Source: UBA4733 sp036734945
Lineage (GTDB): Bacteria > Chloroflexota > UBA4733
NCBI GenBank assembly: GCA_036734945.1
Contig: DAIMXP010000034.1
Location: 1-64,000, forward strand
Length of the DNA stretch: 64,000 nt
Direction of reading: 5' to 3'
This document shows, piece by piece, positions 51,597-60,123 of the stretch. A model generated the notes under the pieces. It made no database searches. It was not told the DNA's origin and saw only the letters and a list, made by a program, of their open reading frames with translations. A program made the position numbers and the translations under genes. The first letter of the stretch is position 1. Each line of letters opens with the position of its first letter.

Positions 51597-51641
51597 CCGC
51601 GTGTCATTCTCTGCTCAGCCGTTGCTCCCCGTTTAGGAGCG

Positions 51642-52013
51642 CTATTCTGCCGTCCGCGAGCGACCGCGCGGTTCGGGAGTGGGCGGCCCAGCCGACGCCG
51701 ACTGGGCCTCCAACTGCTGCCATTGCTCCCGCGTGTAGAGAGGTTCCGGGGCAACCGTCGACGTCGGCCCTGCCAGCTCTTCGCGGGGGCCGGGACCGAA
51801 GGCCGGCCGGGCCACCGGCGAAGTGATACCCACGGCTTCGGCGTAACGGAGGTACGTATCAATGGAGGCGACGACGATGCGCGCCTCGACGGTGATCAGG
51901 TCGATGCCGACCAGCGAGATGCGGACCCAGGCGTCGATGACGATGCCCTTGTCCAATATCCGGTCCAGCACGTCAATGAGGCTGGTGCCTCCGGGCGCTC
52001 GTTCGACTGGCAT
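51642..52013 (-). CDS. gvpA: Gas vesicle structural protein GvpA with C-terminal extension
   Basis: ATG 52013 follows GGAGGAAAGG. Residues 10-62 (SLIDVLDRILDKGIVIDAWV, RISLVGIDLITVEARIVVAS, IDTYLRYAEAVG) are the complete GvpA rib-forming fold: helix, beta hairpin, helix. GvpA polymerises into the hydrophobic vesicle wall. At 123 residues it is much longer than the usual 70-80; residues 63-123 are a Pro/Ala/Glu-rich tail with a Trp-Gln helix (REQWQQLEAQ). It is the last gvp gene of the leftward run, 17 bases after gvpJ. Confidence 0.92.
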   Translation of the reverse strand: MPVERAPGGTSLIDVLDRILDKGIVIDAWVRISLVGIDLITVEARIVVASIDTYLRYAEAVGITSPVARPAFGPGPREELAGPTSTVAPEPLYTREQWQQLEAQSASAGPPTPEPRGRSRTAE

Positions 52014-52030
52014 GTTTACCCTTTCCTCCC

Positions 52031-52405
52031 TTATGGCGCGTCGGCCGGTTTCGCTGCTTCCGGCATGGTATCAGGCGCAGCGGTAGCGAGGCGGCGTTCC
52101 AGTTCGGCGATCCGGCCTTCCAGCCGACTGATCGTTGTCGCTGCCTCTGGTGGCTCGGTGGGCTGCACCAGGTAACGATCGTACCGCCACCAGTTCAGGC
52201 CAATCTGCTCCGCCTTGTCTATCGAACAAATCAGCAAGCGGATGCGGATGGTGAGCAGTTCTACGTTGGCCAGCGACACGCTGATATCGCCCGCAATCAC
52301 CAGCCCCTTGTCCAGTACTCGATCCAGGATATCGACGAGGTTCGTCGACTGGTAGGCTGTCGGGCGATACCGGTCCTGACCGCCGGGAAAGGACTCCGCC
52401 ATCAT
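52031..52405 (-). CDS. gvpJ: Gas vesicle protein GvpJ
   Basis: A 124-residue GvpA paralogue of the GvpJ type: NLVDILDRVLDKGLVIAGDI, SVSLANVELLTIRIRLLICS, then the GvpJ-specific DKAEQIGLNWW. GvpJ is a minor component involved in vesicle nucleation or end caps. A C-terminal coiled coil (ISRLEGRIAELERRLATA) extends the protein. Two consecutive ATGs (52405, 52402) follow a GGAG. It is separated from the upstream gvpS/K gene by 97 bases without a recognised promoter. Confidence 0.88.
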   Translation of the reverse strand: MMAESFPGGQDRYRPTAYQSTNLVDILDRVLDKGLVIAGDISVSLANVELLTIRIRLLICSIDKAEQIGLNWWRYDRYLVQPTEPPEAATTISRLEGRIAELERRLATAAPDTMPEAAKPADAP

Positions 52406-52502
52406 CGTACTCCAGCTTGCTTGGCGCTGACGGTGGCCACAGGACGCCTCGCATGCGTTAAGACCTCACTATACAGCATGCATCCACACCCGTGTATTGT
52501 CG

Positions 52503-53195
52503 TCACAGCAAATTGCCGAGAGGTCCGAGGTTGATATTCAGGTCGTCAGGTTGTAGGCCGTACGCCGCGGCCATCTCATAAAGTTTCTCTTGCAGGCGCA
52601 AGAGTGCAAGGCCGAGGCGCTCGACTTCGGTCTCGCTCAGGCCGCCCCCCTCCATCCGACGAATCGCCTGCCGCTCCAGCAATTGCCGGATCAACTCCAC
52701 CACCGTCAGGACCAGGCGGGCAAGACCGTCTTCGGGGTGGTCCGGGTCTATATCGATAACCGCCGAGGCAGGGGGAGGCGAGGCTGAGGGGGCGAGGGGG
52801 GAAGAGATGAACGGGAAGGCAGATGCTGGAGTGGCGGGAGGAAGGGACGACAGGTCGCCGACGTGACCAGATGGCAAAGGCGGAATTGAGCCGGGGTCGC
52901 CGTGCCACCCCTGGTCCGTTCCAGTCCCCTCAACCCCGGAGGTCCCCAACACCTCCTCCCGTCCGCTTCGCCTCCGTTCGTCTGCTTCCCGGAGGGTTTC
53001 TACCGAAGCGAGCACCACATTGAGGCCCAGGTAGATGAGATCAATGCCGGCGACGGAGATTGTCGCTTCTCCGGCGACAACGACGCCGCGGCTGAGGAGT
53101 CGGTCGGCAAGGTCGAGCAGCGATAGCTCGGAGGTCGGCAGGCTGCCGGCCAGACCGGGCATGAGCGGCCGGTTCAAGGGTCTAAGTTCCGACAC
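52503..53195 (-). CDS. GvpS-GvpK fusion protein
   Basis: A 230-residue fusion starting at GTG 53195 (GGAG seven bases upstream), which overlaps the end of gvpL by 14 bases. Residues about 22-70 are a GvpA-like GvpS domain (LSLLDLADRLLSRGVVVAGE; ISVAGIDLIYLGLNVVLASV). A Pro/Ser linker of about 75 residues follows, whose DNA is strongly purine-pyrimidine skewed. Residues about 148-230 are GvpK: DPDHPEDGLARLVLTVVELI, RQLLERQAIRRMEGGGLSET, LGPLGNLL at the end. gvpS and gvpK are separate neighbours in actinobacterial clusters. Both partners are accessory assembly proteins. Confidence 0.88.
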   Translation of the reverse strand: MSELRPLNRPLMPGLAGSLPTSELSLLDLADRLLSRGVVVAGEATISVAGIDLIYLGLNVVLASVETLREADERRRSGREEVLGTSGVEGTGTDQGWHGDPGSIPPLPSGHVGDLSSLPPATPASAFPFISSPLAPSASPPPASAVIDIDPDHPEDGLARLVLTVVELIRQLLERQAIRRMEGGGLSETEVERLGLALLRLQEKLYEMAAAYGLQPDDLNINLGPLGNLL

Positions 53196-53997
53196 GCAGC
53201 GACTCCGTCCTGCTGCTGAAACGATATGGTGGCCATGGCCCGGTGAGGCGCAGGTCATAGCCGGCCGGCTGCCAGTTCTCCTGGTAGGCTTCGACGGCCG
53301 CCAGCCAGGCCGGCTCGTCCTGGCGGCGAACTAGGAGGCTGAGGCGCGCCAACAGGTCGCTGTCGCTTTCGCCCTCCAGTTGCTCAGCGATGGCGCCTTC
53401 GGCATGTGTGAGCACGGTGTTCAGTGCCGCCACTGCCTGACCGTCCTGGGCCTGGATCTCCCGGCGCTGGAGGGCGCCAACCTGGCGTGCCAGCAGGTAG
53501 GCCCGACCCGGCGCGCCGTCAGCGATGCGGTCGCGCAGGCCGCGCAAGGCCACGCTACGGCTCTCCAGCGCGGCCAGCGCCTGGTCGGCGTTGCGTTGCA
53601 GGCTGAGCACCCACTCAGCTCGCTGGGACACCCGGTGGAGTGAGGCGAGGAGCGCGTCGTGTTCGCCAGCCAACATGGCAGCGATACCCGAACGGTCCCG
53701 GTAGATGGCGCCGAAAGCCAGAGGGATGAGGGCGTCGGTCTGGGCAAAGAGGCGGGCGTTGACTTCCTGATGCAATGCGGCACGCGGTCCCAACCAGTCC
53801 ATGGAGCGCACCAGGGCGTTCAGCGGTTCTGTTTCGAACTCGGTTGCCGGCACCTCGCTCACGGCTGCCACCAGGCCGGATACTTCCACGCCTGTCACCG
53901 GGGAGCCGTTAATGCCATTGAGTTCCCCGAGCTCCAACGAGGCTGCCGCTGGCGCTGCCGAGGGCAGGATGGCGTAGACGTAGAGCAACGGCGTCAT
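53182..53997 (-). CDS. gvpL: Gas vesicle protein GvpL/GvpF (second copy)
   Basis: A 271-residue GvpF/L family protein from ATG 53997, overlapping gvpG by four bases. The N-terminal LLYVYAILPS, the middle VPLAFGAI-type loop (ALIPLAFGAIYRDR) and the C-terminal hallmark LTGPWPPYRF are family features. GvpF/L proteins bind GvpA and act in vesicle nucleation and assembly. Distinguishing F from L by sequence alone is unreliable; order suggests L. Confidence 0.88.
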   Translation of the reverse strand: MTPLLYVYAILPSAAPAAASLELGELNGINGSPVTGVEVSGLVAAVSEVPATEFETEPLNALVRSMDWLGPRAALHQEVNARLFAQTDALIPLAFGAIYRDRSGIAAMLAGEHDALLASLHRVSQRAEWVLSLQRNADQALAALESRSVALRGLRDRIADGAPGRAYLLARQVGALQRREIQAQDGQAVAALNTVLTHAEGAIAEQLEGESDSDLLARLSLLVRRQDEPAWLAAVEAYQENWQPAGYDLRLTGPWPPYRFSSRTESLRVGT

Positions 53998-54377
53998 GAT
54001 CGTGGCGTCTCGGCGGCGGGACCGGTGGGCCGCTCATATTGATCGTGAAACTCCACCTGGAAGCCCCCGCCGCCAAGGCTGACGACCACCGGTCCGCCGG
54101 GGTCGTCAGCGGGCTCCAGGCCGGCCTGGGCCCGCGCGCGTTGCTCCTTGTAGGCGCGAATCTCGCGCATCCACTGCATCAACTCGGCCTCGCGCGCGAC
54201 GTACTCCGCCTCATCGACGTCGCCTTCTTCCAACTGCAGCGTCAGCAAGAGGAGCGCTTCGCGCACCGGCCCGTCGTCCAGCATCTCCTGCTCAGCCATC
54301 TCGATGAGCTGGTTGATGCAGAAGCGCCAGCCTGCCATGGGCACGCTGACGGGTAGACCGAGGAGCTTCAGCAGCAT
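53994..54377 (-). CDS. gvpG: Gas vesicle protein GvpG
   Basis: A 127-residue GvpG: MLLKLLGLPVSVPMAGWRFC with the family's hydrophobic N-terminus, followed by helices NQLIEMAEQEMLDD and VREALLLLTLQLEEGDVDEA with the EYVAREAELMQWMREI region. GvpG normally follows gvpF and is about 80-90 residues; this one carries an extra Gly/Pro-rich tail (PGGPVVVSLGGGGFQVEFH). It interacts with GvpF and GvpL during vesicle assembly. It starts three bases after the gvpF stop. Confidence 0.88.
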   Translation of the reverse strand: MLLKLLGLPVSVPMAGWRFCINQLIEMAEQEMLDDGPVREALLLLTLQLEEGDVDEAEYVAREAELMQWMREIRAYKEQRARAQAGLEPADDPGGPVVVSLGGGGFQVEFHDQYERPTGPAAETPRS

Positions 54378-54380
54378 GGG

Positions 54381-55181
54381 TTAGACTCCCGCCGTTCGCT
54401 CCAGTTGCAAGCGAATCGTGACAAAGTTGTAGGGCGGCCAGGGTCCGGTGTAGCGGAAGGACAGCTTACCCTCGTAGCGTTGAGCGATCTCCTGCACCTT
54501 CTCGTCGAAGGCGTGCGCCTTGTCGCGCTCAACCAGGAAGGCAGCGTTCATAATCATCTTGTCGCCGATCGGCTTGTTGGAACGCGAGGCAATGGCTGCA
54601 CCGGCCAGGTGATCGTACACGGCTCGCACATACGCCTCGGAGCGTTCAGCCAGCGCCTTCTCGACCAGCCGGCCTAACTGCATGCGGGCGAAGTAGGTTG
54701 AGGAGAGCCTGTTGAGCGCGATCTCGTCCTTGAGCCGGCGCAACTCTTCGTTGTCGTGCTCCAGATCAGCCAGGACCTCCTCACGCTTCCAGTTGACGCT
54801 GAGCCCGAATTCCAGTTTATCCTTCATCTTCTGGAGTACGTCGCGTAAGGCGTCATAGGTGAGCTTCAAGAACTCGATGGTGTCCTGTTCGGTCTTAAAG
54901 AGCGTGCCGAAGCTCATCGGTACTGGTGTGAAGCCGTTCTCGATCATCACCTCGTTGACGTGCTCGTGGGCGAGCGCGTTCTCGCGCGTTGGATCGTAGA
55001 CGATGAGTGGCGTGCGACTGACGACCGCTGCGAGATCGTTGTAGGGCAACGTGTAGACTTCGTCGCCGTGGCTACCGATACCGATCTTACCAAACGTGCG
55101 CGGTTGGTCCGACTCGATGATGCAATAGACATAGACGCCCGGCTCGACCACAGCGCTCACCAGCGCCGCATTCCCGTCCAT
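54381..55181 (-). CDS. gvpF: Gas vesicle protein GvpF (first gene of the operon)
   Basis: A 266-residue GvpF/L protein; ATG 55181 with a G-rich site is preferred to a longer reading from 55265. It has GVYVYCIIESDQPRTFGKIG, the conserved VPMSFGTLFKTEQD, a coiled-coil middle (DKLEFGLSVNWKREEVLADL) and the C-terminal YTGPWPPYNFVTI. GvpF is required for GvpA nucleation. No clear promoter was found in 55182-55327, which holds a G-rich low-complexity stretch (about 55270-55315) before the divergent ROK gene. Confidence 0.9.
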   Translation of the reverse strand: MDGNAALVSAVVEPGVYVYCIIESDQPRTFGKIGIGSHGDEVYTLPYNDLAAVVSRTPLIVYDPTRENALAHEHVNEVMIENGFTPVPMSFGTLFKTEQDTIEFLKLTYDALRDVLQKMKDKLEFGLSVNWKREEVLADLEHDNEELRRLKDEIALNRLSSTYFARMQLGRLVEKALAERSEAYVRAVYDHLAGAAIASRSNKPIGDKMIMNAAFLVERDKAHAFDEKVQEIAQRYEGKLSFRYTGPWPPYNFVTIRLQLERTAGV

Positions 55182-55327
55182 CGTCGTCGCCCCCCATTTT
55201 CTGGGCCGTGGCCAGCTCATGTTGCCACTGAATGCCCAGGACAACCATGGCTCCGATGCTACCATACATGGGGCGACATGCGGGGGGATGAGGGGATGAG
55301 GGGACTGGGGACGCGGGAGCGCAGAAT

Positions 55328-56281
55328 ATGAGCGACACCGAAAACGCCGCCCCCCGTTCTCCTCATCCCCCTATCGCGCCACTACTTGGGGCGATCGAGG
55401 GCGGCGGGACGAAGTTCGTGCTGCTGGCCGGACGCGGCCCCGACGACGTGCTTCGGCGCGCGAGTATTTGGACCACGTCGCCATCAGAGACCGTCGCCGC
55501 CTGTGTCGCCTTCTTTCGCGAGGTGCAGCGAACCCACCAACTAGCGGCGCTCGGCGTCGGTATGTTCGGTCCGGTTGACCTGGATCGCCAATCATCGACC
55601 TACGGGTATATCACCACCACCCCCAAAGAGGGCTGGCAGTACACGGACATCGTGGGACCTTTGCAACGAGCGGTTGGCGTGCCGGTCGGCTGGGCACACG
55701 ATGTCACGGCGGCTCTCCTGGGGGAACGGCGGTGGGGCGCCGCGGCGAACCTGGACCCCGCCATCTACATGACTGTCGGTACGGGAGTCGGGGCCGGCGT
55801 CTACGTCAACGGCGCGCCGTTGCACGGCCTACTGCACCCGGAGATGGGCCACCTGCTGATGCCGGCGCTCCCCGGAGACGAGTTTGCTGGCGTCTGCCCG
55901 TTTCACGGGCGGTGCCTGGAAGGGCTGGTCAGCGGCCCGGCCATTGAGCAGCGCGCCGGGCGGCCGGCGGCCACGGTGCCGCCGGAGAGCCCTATCTGGC
56001 AGATGGTCGCAGAGTATCTGGCCCTCGCCTTGATGAACTATTCGCTCATCCTGTCACCCCGCCGGATCGTGATCGGGGGCGGCGTGCTGCATCAGGCGCA
56101 ACTGCTGCCGCTCGTTCGCGTCGCCCTGCGGCGGCGGCTGGCGAACTATCTGCAGCACCCGCTGCTGCTGGAGCGGCTGGACGAGTACGTGGTACCTTCG
56201 AGACTTGGCGACGACGCGGGTATTCTTGGTGCGCTGGAGTTGGCGCGGTTGGCTGCCAACGGCCACGAGCCCGGCGACTGA
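55328..56281 (+). CDS. ROK-family fructokinase-like sugar kinase
   Basis: A 317-residue ROK kinase (ATG 55328). The phosphate-1 loop is GAIEGGGTKFVLL, phosphate-2 is TVGTGVGAGVYVNG, and the ROK zinc site is formed by HPEMGH together with CPFHGRCLEGLVSG. The GaIEGGGTKF opening and HGRCLEGL spacing are typical of fructokinases (ScrK/YdhR/Mak), which phosphorylate fructose or mannose with ATP. It diverges from the gas-vesicle operon and is followed by a histidine kinase gene; no sugar operon adjoins it. Confidence 0.88.
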   Translation: MSDTENAAPRSPHPPIAPLLGAIEGGGTKFVLLAGRGPDDVLRRASIWTTSPSETVAACVAFFREVQRTHQLAALGVGMFGPVDLDRQSSTYGYITTTPKEGWQYTDIVGPLQRAVGVPVGWAHDVTAALLGERRWGAAANLDPAIYMTVGTGVGAGVYVNGAPLHGLLHPEMGHLLMPALPGDEFAGVCPFHGRCLEGLVSGPAIEQRAGRPAATVPPESPIWQMVAEYLALALMNYSLILSPRRIVIGGGVLHQAQLLPLVRVALRRRLANYLQHPLLLERLDEYVVPSRLGDDAGILGALELARLAANGHEPGD

Positions 56282-56438
56282 AGTCGCGGGCAATCCGCGC
56301 CAGACTTGATGCGTGCACCACTGAAGTCATTCCTACTCCCGGAATCATTGTAAACTGACGTCTCAGGCGCGGCAGTAGTTGCCCGACCGCTCGGTCAGTC
56401 GGTGTCGTCGTGTAGCGCCACTACAGAGGAGGAAGAGG

Positions 56439-57992
56439 GTGAGCGACCCGGCGCTTCCAGAGTCGGACAGTGGCGCCGCCCCGGCGAGATTGGACGTTTG
56501 GGCCGGAGAAGAGCGCTTTCGGGCCATCTTCGACAATGCCGGCGTCGGACTGTCGCTGACCGATCTTGATGGCCATTTTATCGAATGCAACCGCGTCATG
56601 CTGGAGTCCATGGGTTTCAGCGTCGAGGAGTTGCGAGGTCGTACCTTCGCAGAGTTGCTCCACCCCGATGACATCAGCGAGGCCTGGGAGCGATACCAGA
56701 ACCTGGCCGCCGGCGGCGCGGACCATGGCGAGTTCGATGGACGGTTTGTCCAGAAGGACGGCACAGTCGCCTGGGGGCACATCACCACCTCCTTCGTGCG
56801 CGATGGCGCAGGGCGGCCGCAGTACGCCATTGAGGTGAGCGAGAACATCACGCAGCGCAAGCTATTGGAGGTAGGTCTGGTCGAACAGTACCGTTCGGCC
56901 GAGGTTGCGCGCAGCCAGACGCGCGCCGTTCTCGACGCGACCAACGAGGGGGTGGTGCTGTTTTCCCTCGACGGGCAAGTATTGTCCGTGAACCGCCGGC
57001 TCGAGGAGCTATTTCAGGTTGACGGCGGTCAGGTACAGGGACGCCATTTCAGCGACTATTACGAGCACATCGTCCGCCTCTTCGGCGCTGTGCCCACCAT
57101 TGACACCATAAAGGCGACGATGTCCGACGGCGAGCGGCGGCTCAGTGGCGATGTCCTGCAGGTCTGGCCGGAGCGCCGCGAGCTGGAACTGACGTCCAGC
57201 CCGGTCTATGACGAGAGTGGCCAGGCGCTGGGCCGCCTCTTTTCCTTTCGCGATGTCACGCGAGAACGTGTGGCGGACCGGCTCAAATCGGGATTCGTGT
57301 CCCTGGTGTCGCACGAATTGCGGACGCCGCTCACGTCGATCAAGGGCTACATTGACCTGATGCTGCAGGATGACGCTGCCACGCTCGACGCTGAGCAGCG
57401 CGACTTCTTGACGATTGTCCAGGATAACTCTGAGCGTCTTGTGACGCTGATCAATGACCTGCTGGACATGTCGCGCCTGGAGTCCGGCGGCATGACGTTG
57501 CAGCGTGCGCCAATCGACCTGGCCCACCTCGTGTCTCTGGTCGTCGCCTCCTTCCGCCCCGAAACCGCACGGAGACAGCAGGAACTTGCGGTAGAGATCA
57601 ACGGACCGGTGCCCGAATTGCTCGCAGACGCCGACCGCATCGTGCAAGTGCTGTCGAACCTTGTCTCCAATGCCCAAAAATACACGCCCGTCGGCGGGAT
57701 CATTCGGATCTCCGTTCAACCCGAGAATGGACGAGTCCGGGTTGACGTGCAAGATACCGGTATCGGCATTTCGCCGGAAGACCAGGCCCGGCTCTTTAGC
57801 CGCTTTTTTCGGGCCGAAAACGACGCGACGCGCGCCGTTCGGGGCACCGGTCTGGGTCTCATGATCACCCGCTCCCTGGTCGTGATGCATGGCGGCGATA
57901 TCACCGTGACGAGTTCTCCGGGGAAAGGCTCGACCTTCAGCTTCACCCTGCCGGTTGCGCCGCCAGCGCCGATGGCATCGCCAGGGAAATAA
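56439..57992 (+). CDS. PAS-PAS sensor histidine kinase
   Basis: A 517-residue soluble kinase; GTG 56439 is chosen because AGGAGGAAGAGG lies directly upstream. PAS domain 1 spans about 25-145 (FRAIFDNAGVGLSLTDLDGH, RGRTFAELLHPDD), PAS domain 2 about 160-280 (VLDATNEGVVLFSLDGQV). The kinase core has SLVSHELRTPLTSIKGYI, QVLSNLVSNAQKYTP, DTGIGISPED and GTGLGLMITRSL. No response regulator adjoins it. Its last 50 bases are antisense to the end of the MFS gene. Confidence 0.92.
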   Translation: MSDPALPESDSGAAPARLDVWAGEERFRAIFDNAGVGLSLTDLDGHFIECNRVMLESMGFSVEELRGRTFAELLHPDDISEAWERYQNLAAGGADHGEFDGRFVQKDGTVAWGHITTSFVRDGAGRPQYAIEVSENITQRKLLEVGLVEQYRSAEVARSQTRAVLDATNEGVVLFSLDGQVLSVNRRLEELFQVDGGQVQGRHFSDYYEHIVRLFGAVPTIDTIKATMSDGERRLSGDVLQVWPERRELELTSSPVYDESGQALGRLFSFRDVTRERVADRLKSGFVSLVSHELRTPLTSIKGYIDLMLQDDAATLDAEQRDFLTIVQDNSERLVTLINDLLDMSRLESGGMTLQRAPIDLAHLVSLVVASFRPETARRQQELAVEINGPVPELLADADRIVQVLSNLVSNAQKYTPVGGIIRISVQPENGRVRVDVQDTGIGISPEDQARLFSRFFRAENDATRAVRGTGLGLMITRSLVVMHGGDITVTSSPGKGSTFSFTLPVAPPAPMASPGK

Positions 57993-59097
57993 TGACCGAC
58001 ACCAGGCAGGTCGCCGCGCCGGCCAGGAAGGTCACCTGGTAACCGGCCGTGTTCCAGAGCAAGCCGCCAACCAGCGGCACACCGACGGCGGCGATGTGGT
58101 TGAAGGTGGAGCCCATCGCCAGCGTCGGCGTCACATCGGCCCGCGGCGCCATGCGGCCCAGGTAGCTGCTGATGCCGAGGCCGAAGGCGAAGAAGGCGTT
58201 GTCCACGCAGTACAGCACACCGAGAATTGGGAGGTTGTGGATGAGCGCGTAGCCGGCGAAGAGGAAAATCAAGCAGAAGTAGTTCAGGACCAGCATCGGT
58301 CGTTCGCCGCGCCGGTCGATCAGGCGGCCCACGAACGGTGTCACGACGGTGGAGACGATGCTGTTGAAGATCAACAGGGCAGTGATGGCATAGACGCTCA
58401 GGTGGTACACCTGAATGAGTAGAAAAACCGCGAAAGTGGAGAAAATCTGCCGCCGGCTGCCGTCGAGGAGGGTCAGCGCGTAGTAGATCCAATAGCGACG
58501 CCGAAAGACGAGGCGGATACGCTGTTCGGCCTCGCGGTCGCGCAGAAAGAGCAAGGCAGCCGCGCCGACGACCACCAGGGCGCCTGCCGGGAGAAAGCTA
58601 TAACGCAATCCCAGGGGCCGGACGATGACGAAGATGAGACACATGCCGGCCAGGGCGCCGGCAGAACCGATACTGCGAATGGAGCCGAGCGCGCGGCCCT
58701 GGCGCGACTTTTCCGCTGCTCCGAGCACCAGGCCGCTGTTCAAGGGGTTATAGAGGTGAAAGCCGACGCTCCAGAGCATGCCCGTAAAGACAAGGTACCA
58801 GAAGGAGTTGGCGCCGGAAATGGCCGCCATACCAACCCCCATCACCGCCAACGACGCCGCCGCCACCCTGGAAACACGGAAACGAACAGTCACGGCAGCC
58901 AGGACGACGGTCAAGAAGCCGGGAATCTCCCTTAACGACTCAATTGCTCCGAGTTGCTGGGCATCAATGTGCAGATCGTTGACCAGGAAGTTATTGAAGA
59001 CGGCGGAGTACGCGGACATGCCGGCTTGCATGAAGAAGGCGGAGATCGCCACAAACGTCAAGTCGGTAAAGCAGGGCGGCTGAACCCTACTCGTCAC
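57943..59097 (-). CDS. MFS transporter
   Basis: A 384-residue transporter with about 12 helices. GTG 59097 overlaps the stop of the upstream methyltransferase by 11 bases, which supports translational coupling; the sequence before it in the longer frame is not membrane-like. Visible features are the short loop GRALGSIRSIGSAGALAG and the mid-loop VGRLIDRRGERPML, a variant of the conserved GRLxDRxGRR motif. The substrate is unknown; drug or sugar export are typical roles. Confidence 0.82.
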   Translation of the reverse strand: MTSRVQPPCFTDLTFVAISAFFMQAGMSAYSAVFNNFLVNDLHIDAQQLGAIESLREIPGFLTVVLAAVTVRFRVSRVAAASLAVMGVGMAAISGANSFWYLVFTGMLWSVGFHLYNPLNSGLVLGAAEKSRQGRALGSIRSIGSAGALAGMCLIFVIVRPLGLRYSFLPAGALVVVGAAALLFLRDREAEQRIRLVFRRRYWIYYALTLLDGSRRQIFSTFAVFLLIQVYHLSVYAITALLIFNSIVSTVVTPFVGRLIDRRGERPMLVLNYFCLIFLFAGYALIHNLPILGVLYCVDNAFFAFGLGISSYLGRMAPRADVTPTLAMGSTFNHIAAVGVPLVGGLLWNTAGYQVTFLAGAATCLVSVIISLAMPSALAAQPAG

Positions 59098-59956
59098 CGG
59101 TCGTCTGCGCGCGATAGCCAAGCACACAGAGGACGGTGATATCAATCGGAATCCCGTGCGACGACTTGATTTGCTGCAGGCGTTGCCCGACGTCCCGAAA
59201 GACCCGTTCGGCCACTTCGGGATCGGTGAACAGCTCGCGTGCCCGGCCAATGTGGCCAAAAGGGCCAGTTGCCAGAAAATCTTCGACGGAAGGGAACCAG
59301 GCGACACCGCCGTCTACGGCAGTGACGACTCGGCCGTACCCGGCGTTCGCCATGAGCTGTTGCCAGGAGCGGCGATCCCGGTCCAGCGACGCCGCCAGGT
59401 CCGCTGGCGTCCAGGAGGGTGGCGCGGTTCGCAACGCAGTGACGGCATCCGGCCGACTCGCGCGCTGCCAAAAATAGGTCCAGAACGGCTCAAGAGACCA
59501 CTCACCCGGTACGGAAAAGGCAAGGCGACCTCGGGGTAGCAGCAGGCGGTGCAGTTCGCCCATGGCGCGCCGGGGGTCAGACACGATATGCATGCCCAGG
59601 TTGCAGGCGGCAAGGTTGAATGACGACTCCCGCATGGCTGGCGCTGTCATGTCCTGGGCGACGAACAGCGGGCGGGCGCACCCCAACTGCGGCGCCTTCG
59701 CAGCAGCGATAGCCAACATGGCCTCGGCGCGGTCGGAGCTGACCAGGCGGTTGGTAGCGCCAAGTCTTTGAGCAAGGGGCACAGTGAACGCGCCGGTGCC
59801 GCAGGCGCATTCCAACACGGCCTCACCGGGCTGCGGGTTCGCCAGCGCCAGCAGCGCCTGTCCGGCCAGGGGCGCTACCGAGCGAGCAAAGGTCTCGTCA
59901 TACCGGCGCGCGAAGCCGGGGTCGGCCCATGGGCCACGTGGCGCTATGTCTGGCAT
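59087..59956 (-). CDS. Class I SAM-dependent methyltransferase
   Basis: A 289-residue UbiE/Methyltransf_11-type protein (ATG 59956). Motif I is VLECACGTGAFTVPLA, with the acidic SAM-ribose residue in SSDRAEAMLAI and motif II/III in NLAACNLGMHIVSDPRRAM and LLPRGRLAFSVPGEW. The substrate cannot be deduced. Coupled to the downstream MFS gene, which could point to modification plus export of a small molecule. Confidence 0.88.
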   Translation of the reverse strand: MPDIAPRGPWADPGFARRYDETFARSVAPLAGQALLALANPQPGEAVLECACGTGAFTVPLAQRLGATNRLVSSDRAEAMLAIAAAKAPQLGCARPLFVAQDMTAPAMRESSFNLAACNLGMHIVSDPRRAMGELHRLLLPRGRLAFSVPGEWSLEPFWTYFWQRASRPDAVTALRTAPPSWTPADLAASLDRDRRSWQQLMANAGYGRVVTAVDGGVAWFPSVEDFLATGPFGHIGRARELFTDPEVAERVFRDVGQRLQQIKSSHGIPIDITVLCVLGYRAQTTGDE

Positions 59957-60123
59957 GCCTCGATACCTTCCGGGCCGTCGCCGCGAGTGTGTCGTCGGGA
60001 TTAGTGTAACGGTGTATGAAGGGGAATTGGGCGTGCCGTCAGGCCTGGCATCAGGTGACGGCAGGCTGCTACTATGCTGCTGAACAGCGTCGACCCTGAC
60101 GCCCGCCAGTTACGGAGTTTGAC

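Noticed and set aside
55266..55327. G-rich stretch before the ROK gene as a tandem repeat or G-quadruplex regulator
   Set aside because: Only short GGGGATGAG-like repeats; too weak to claim structure or function without more evidence.
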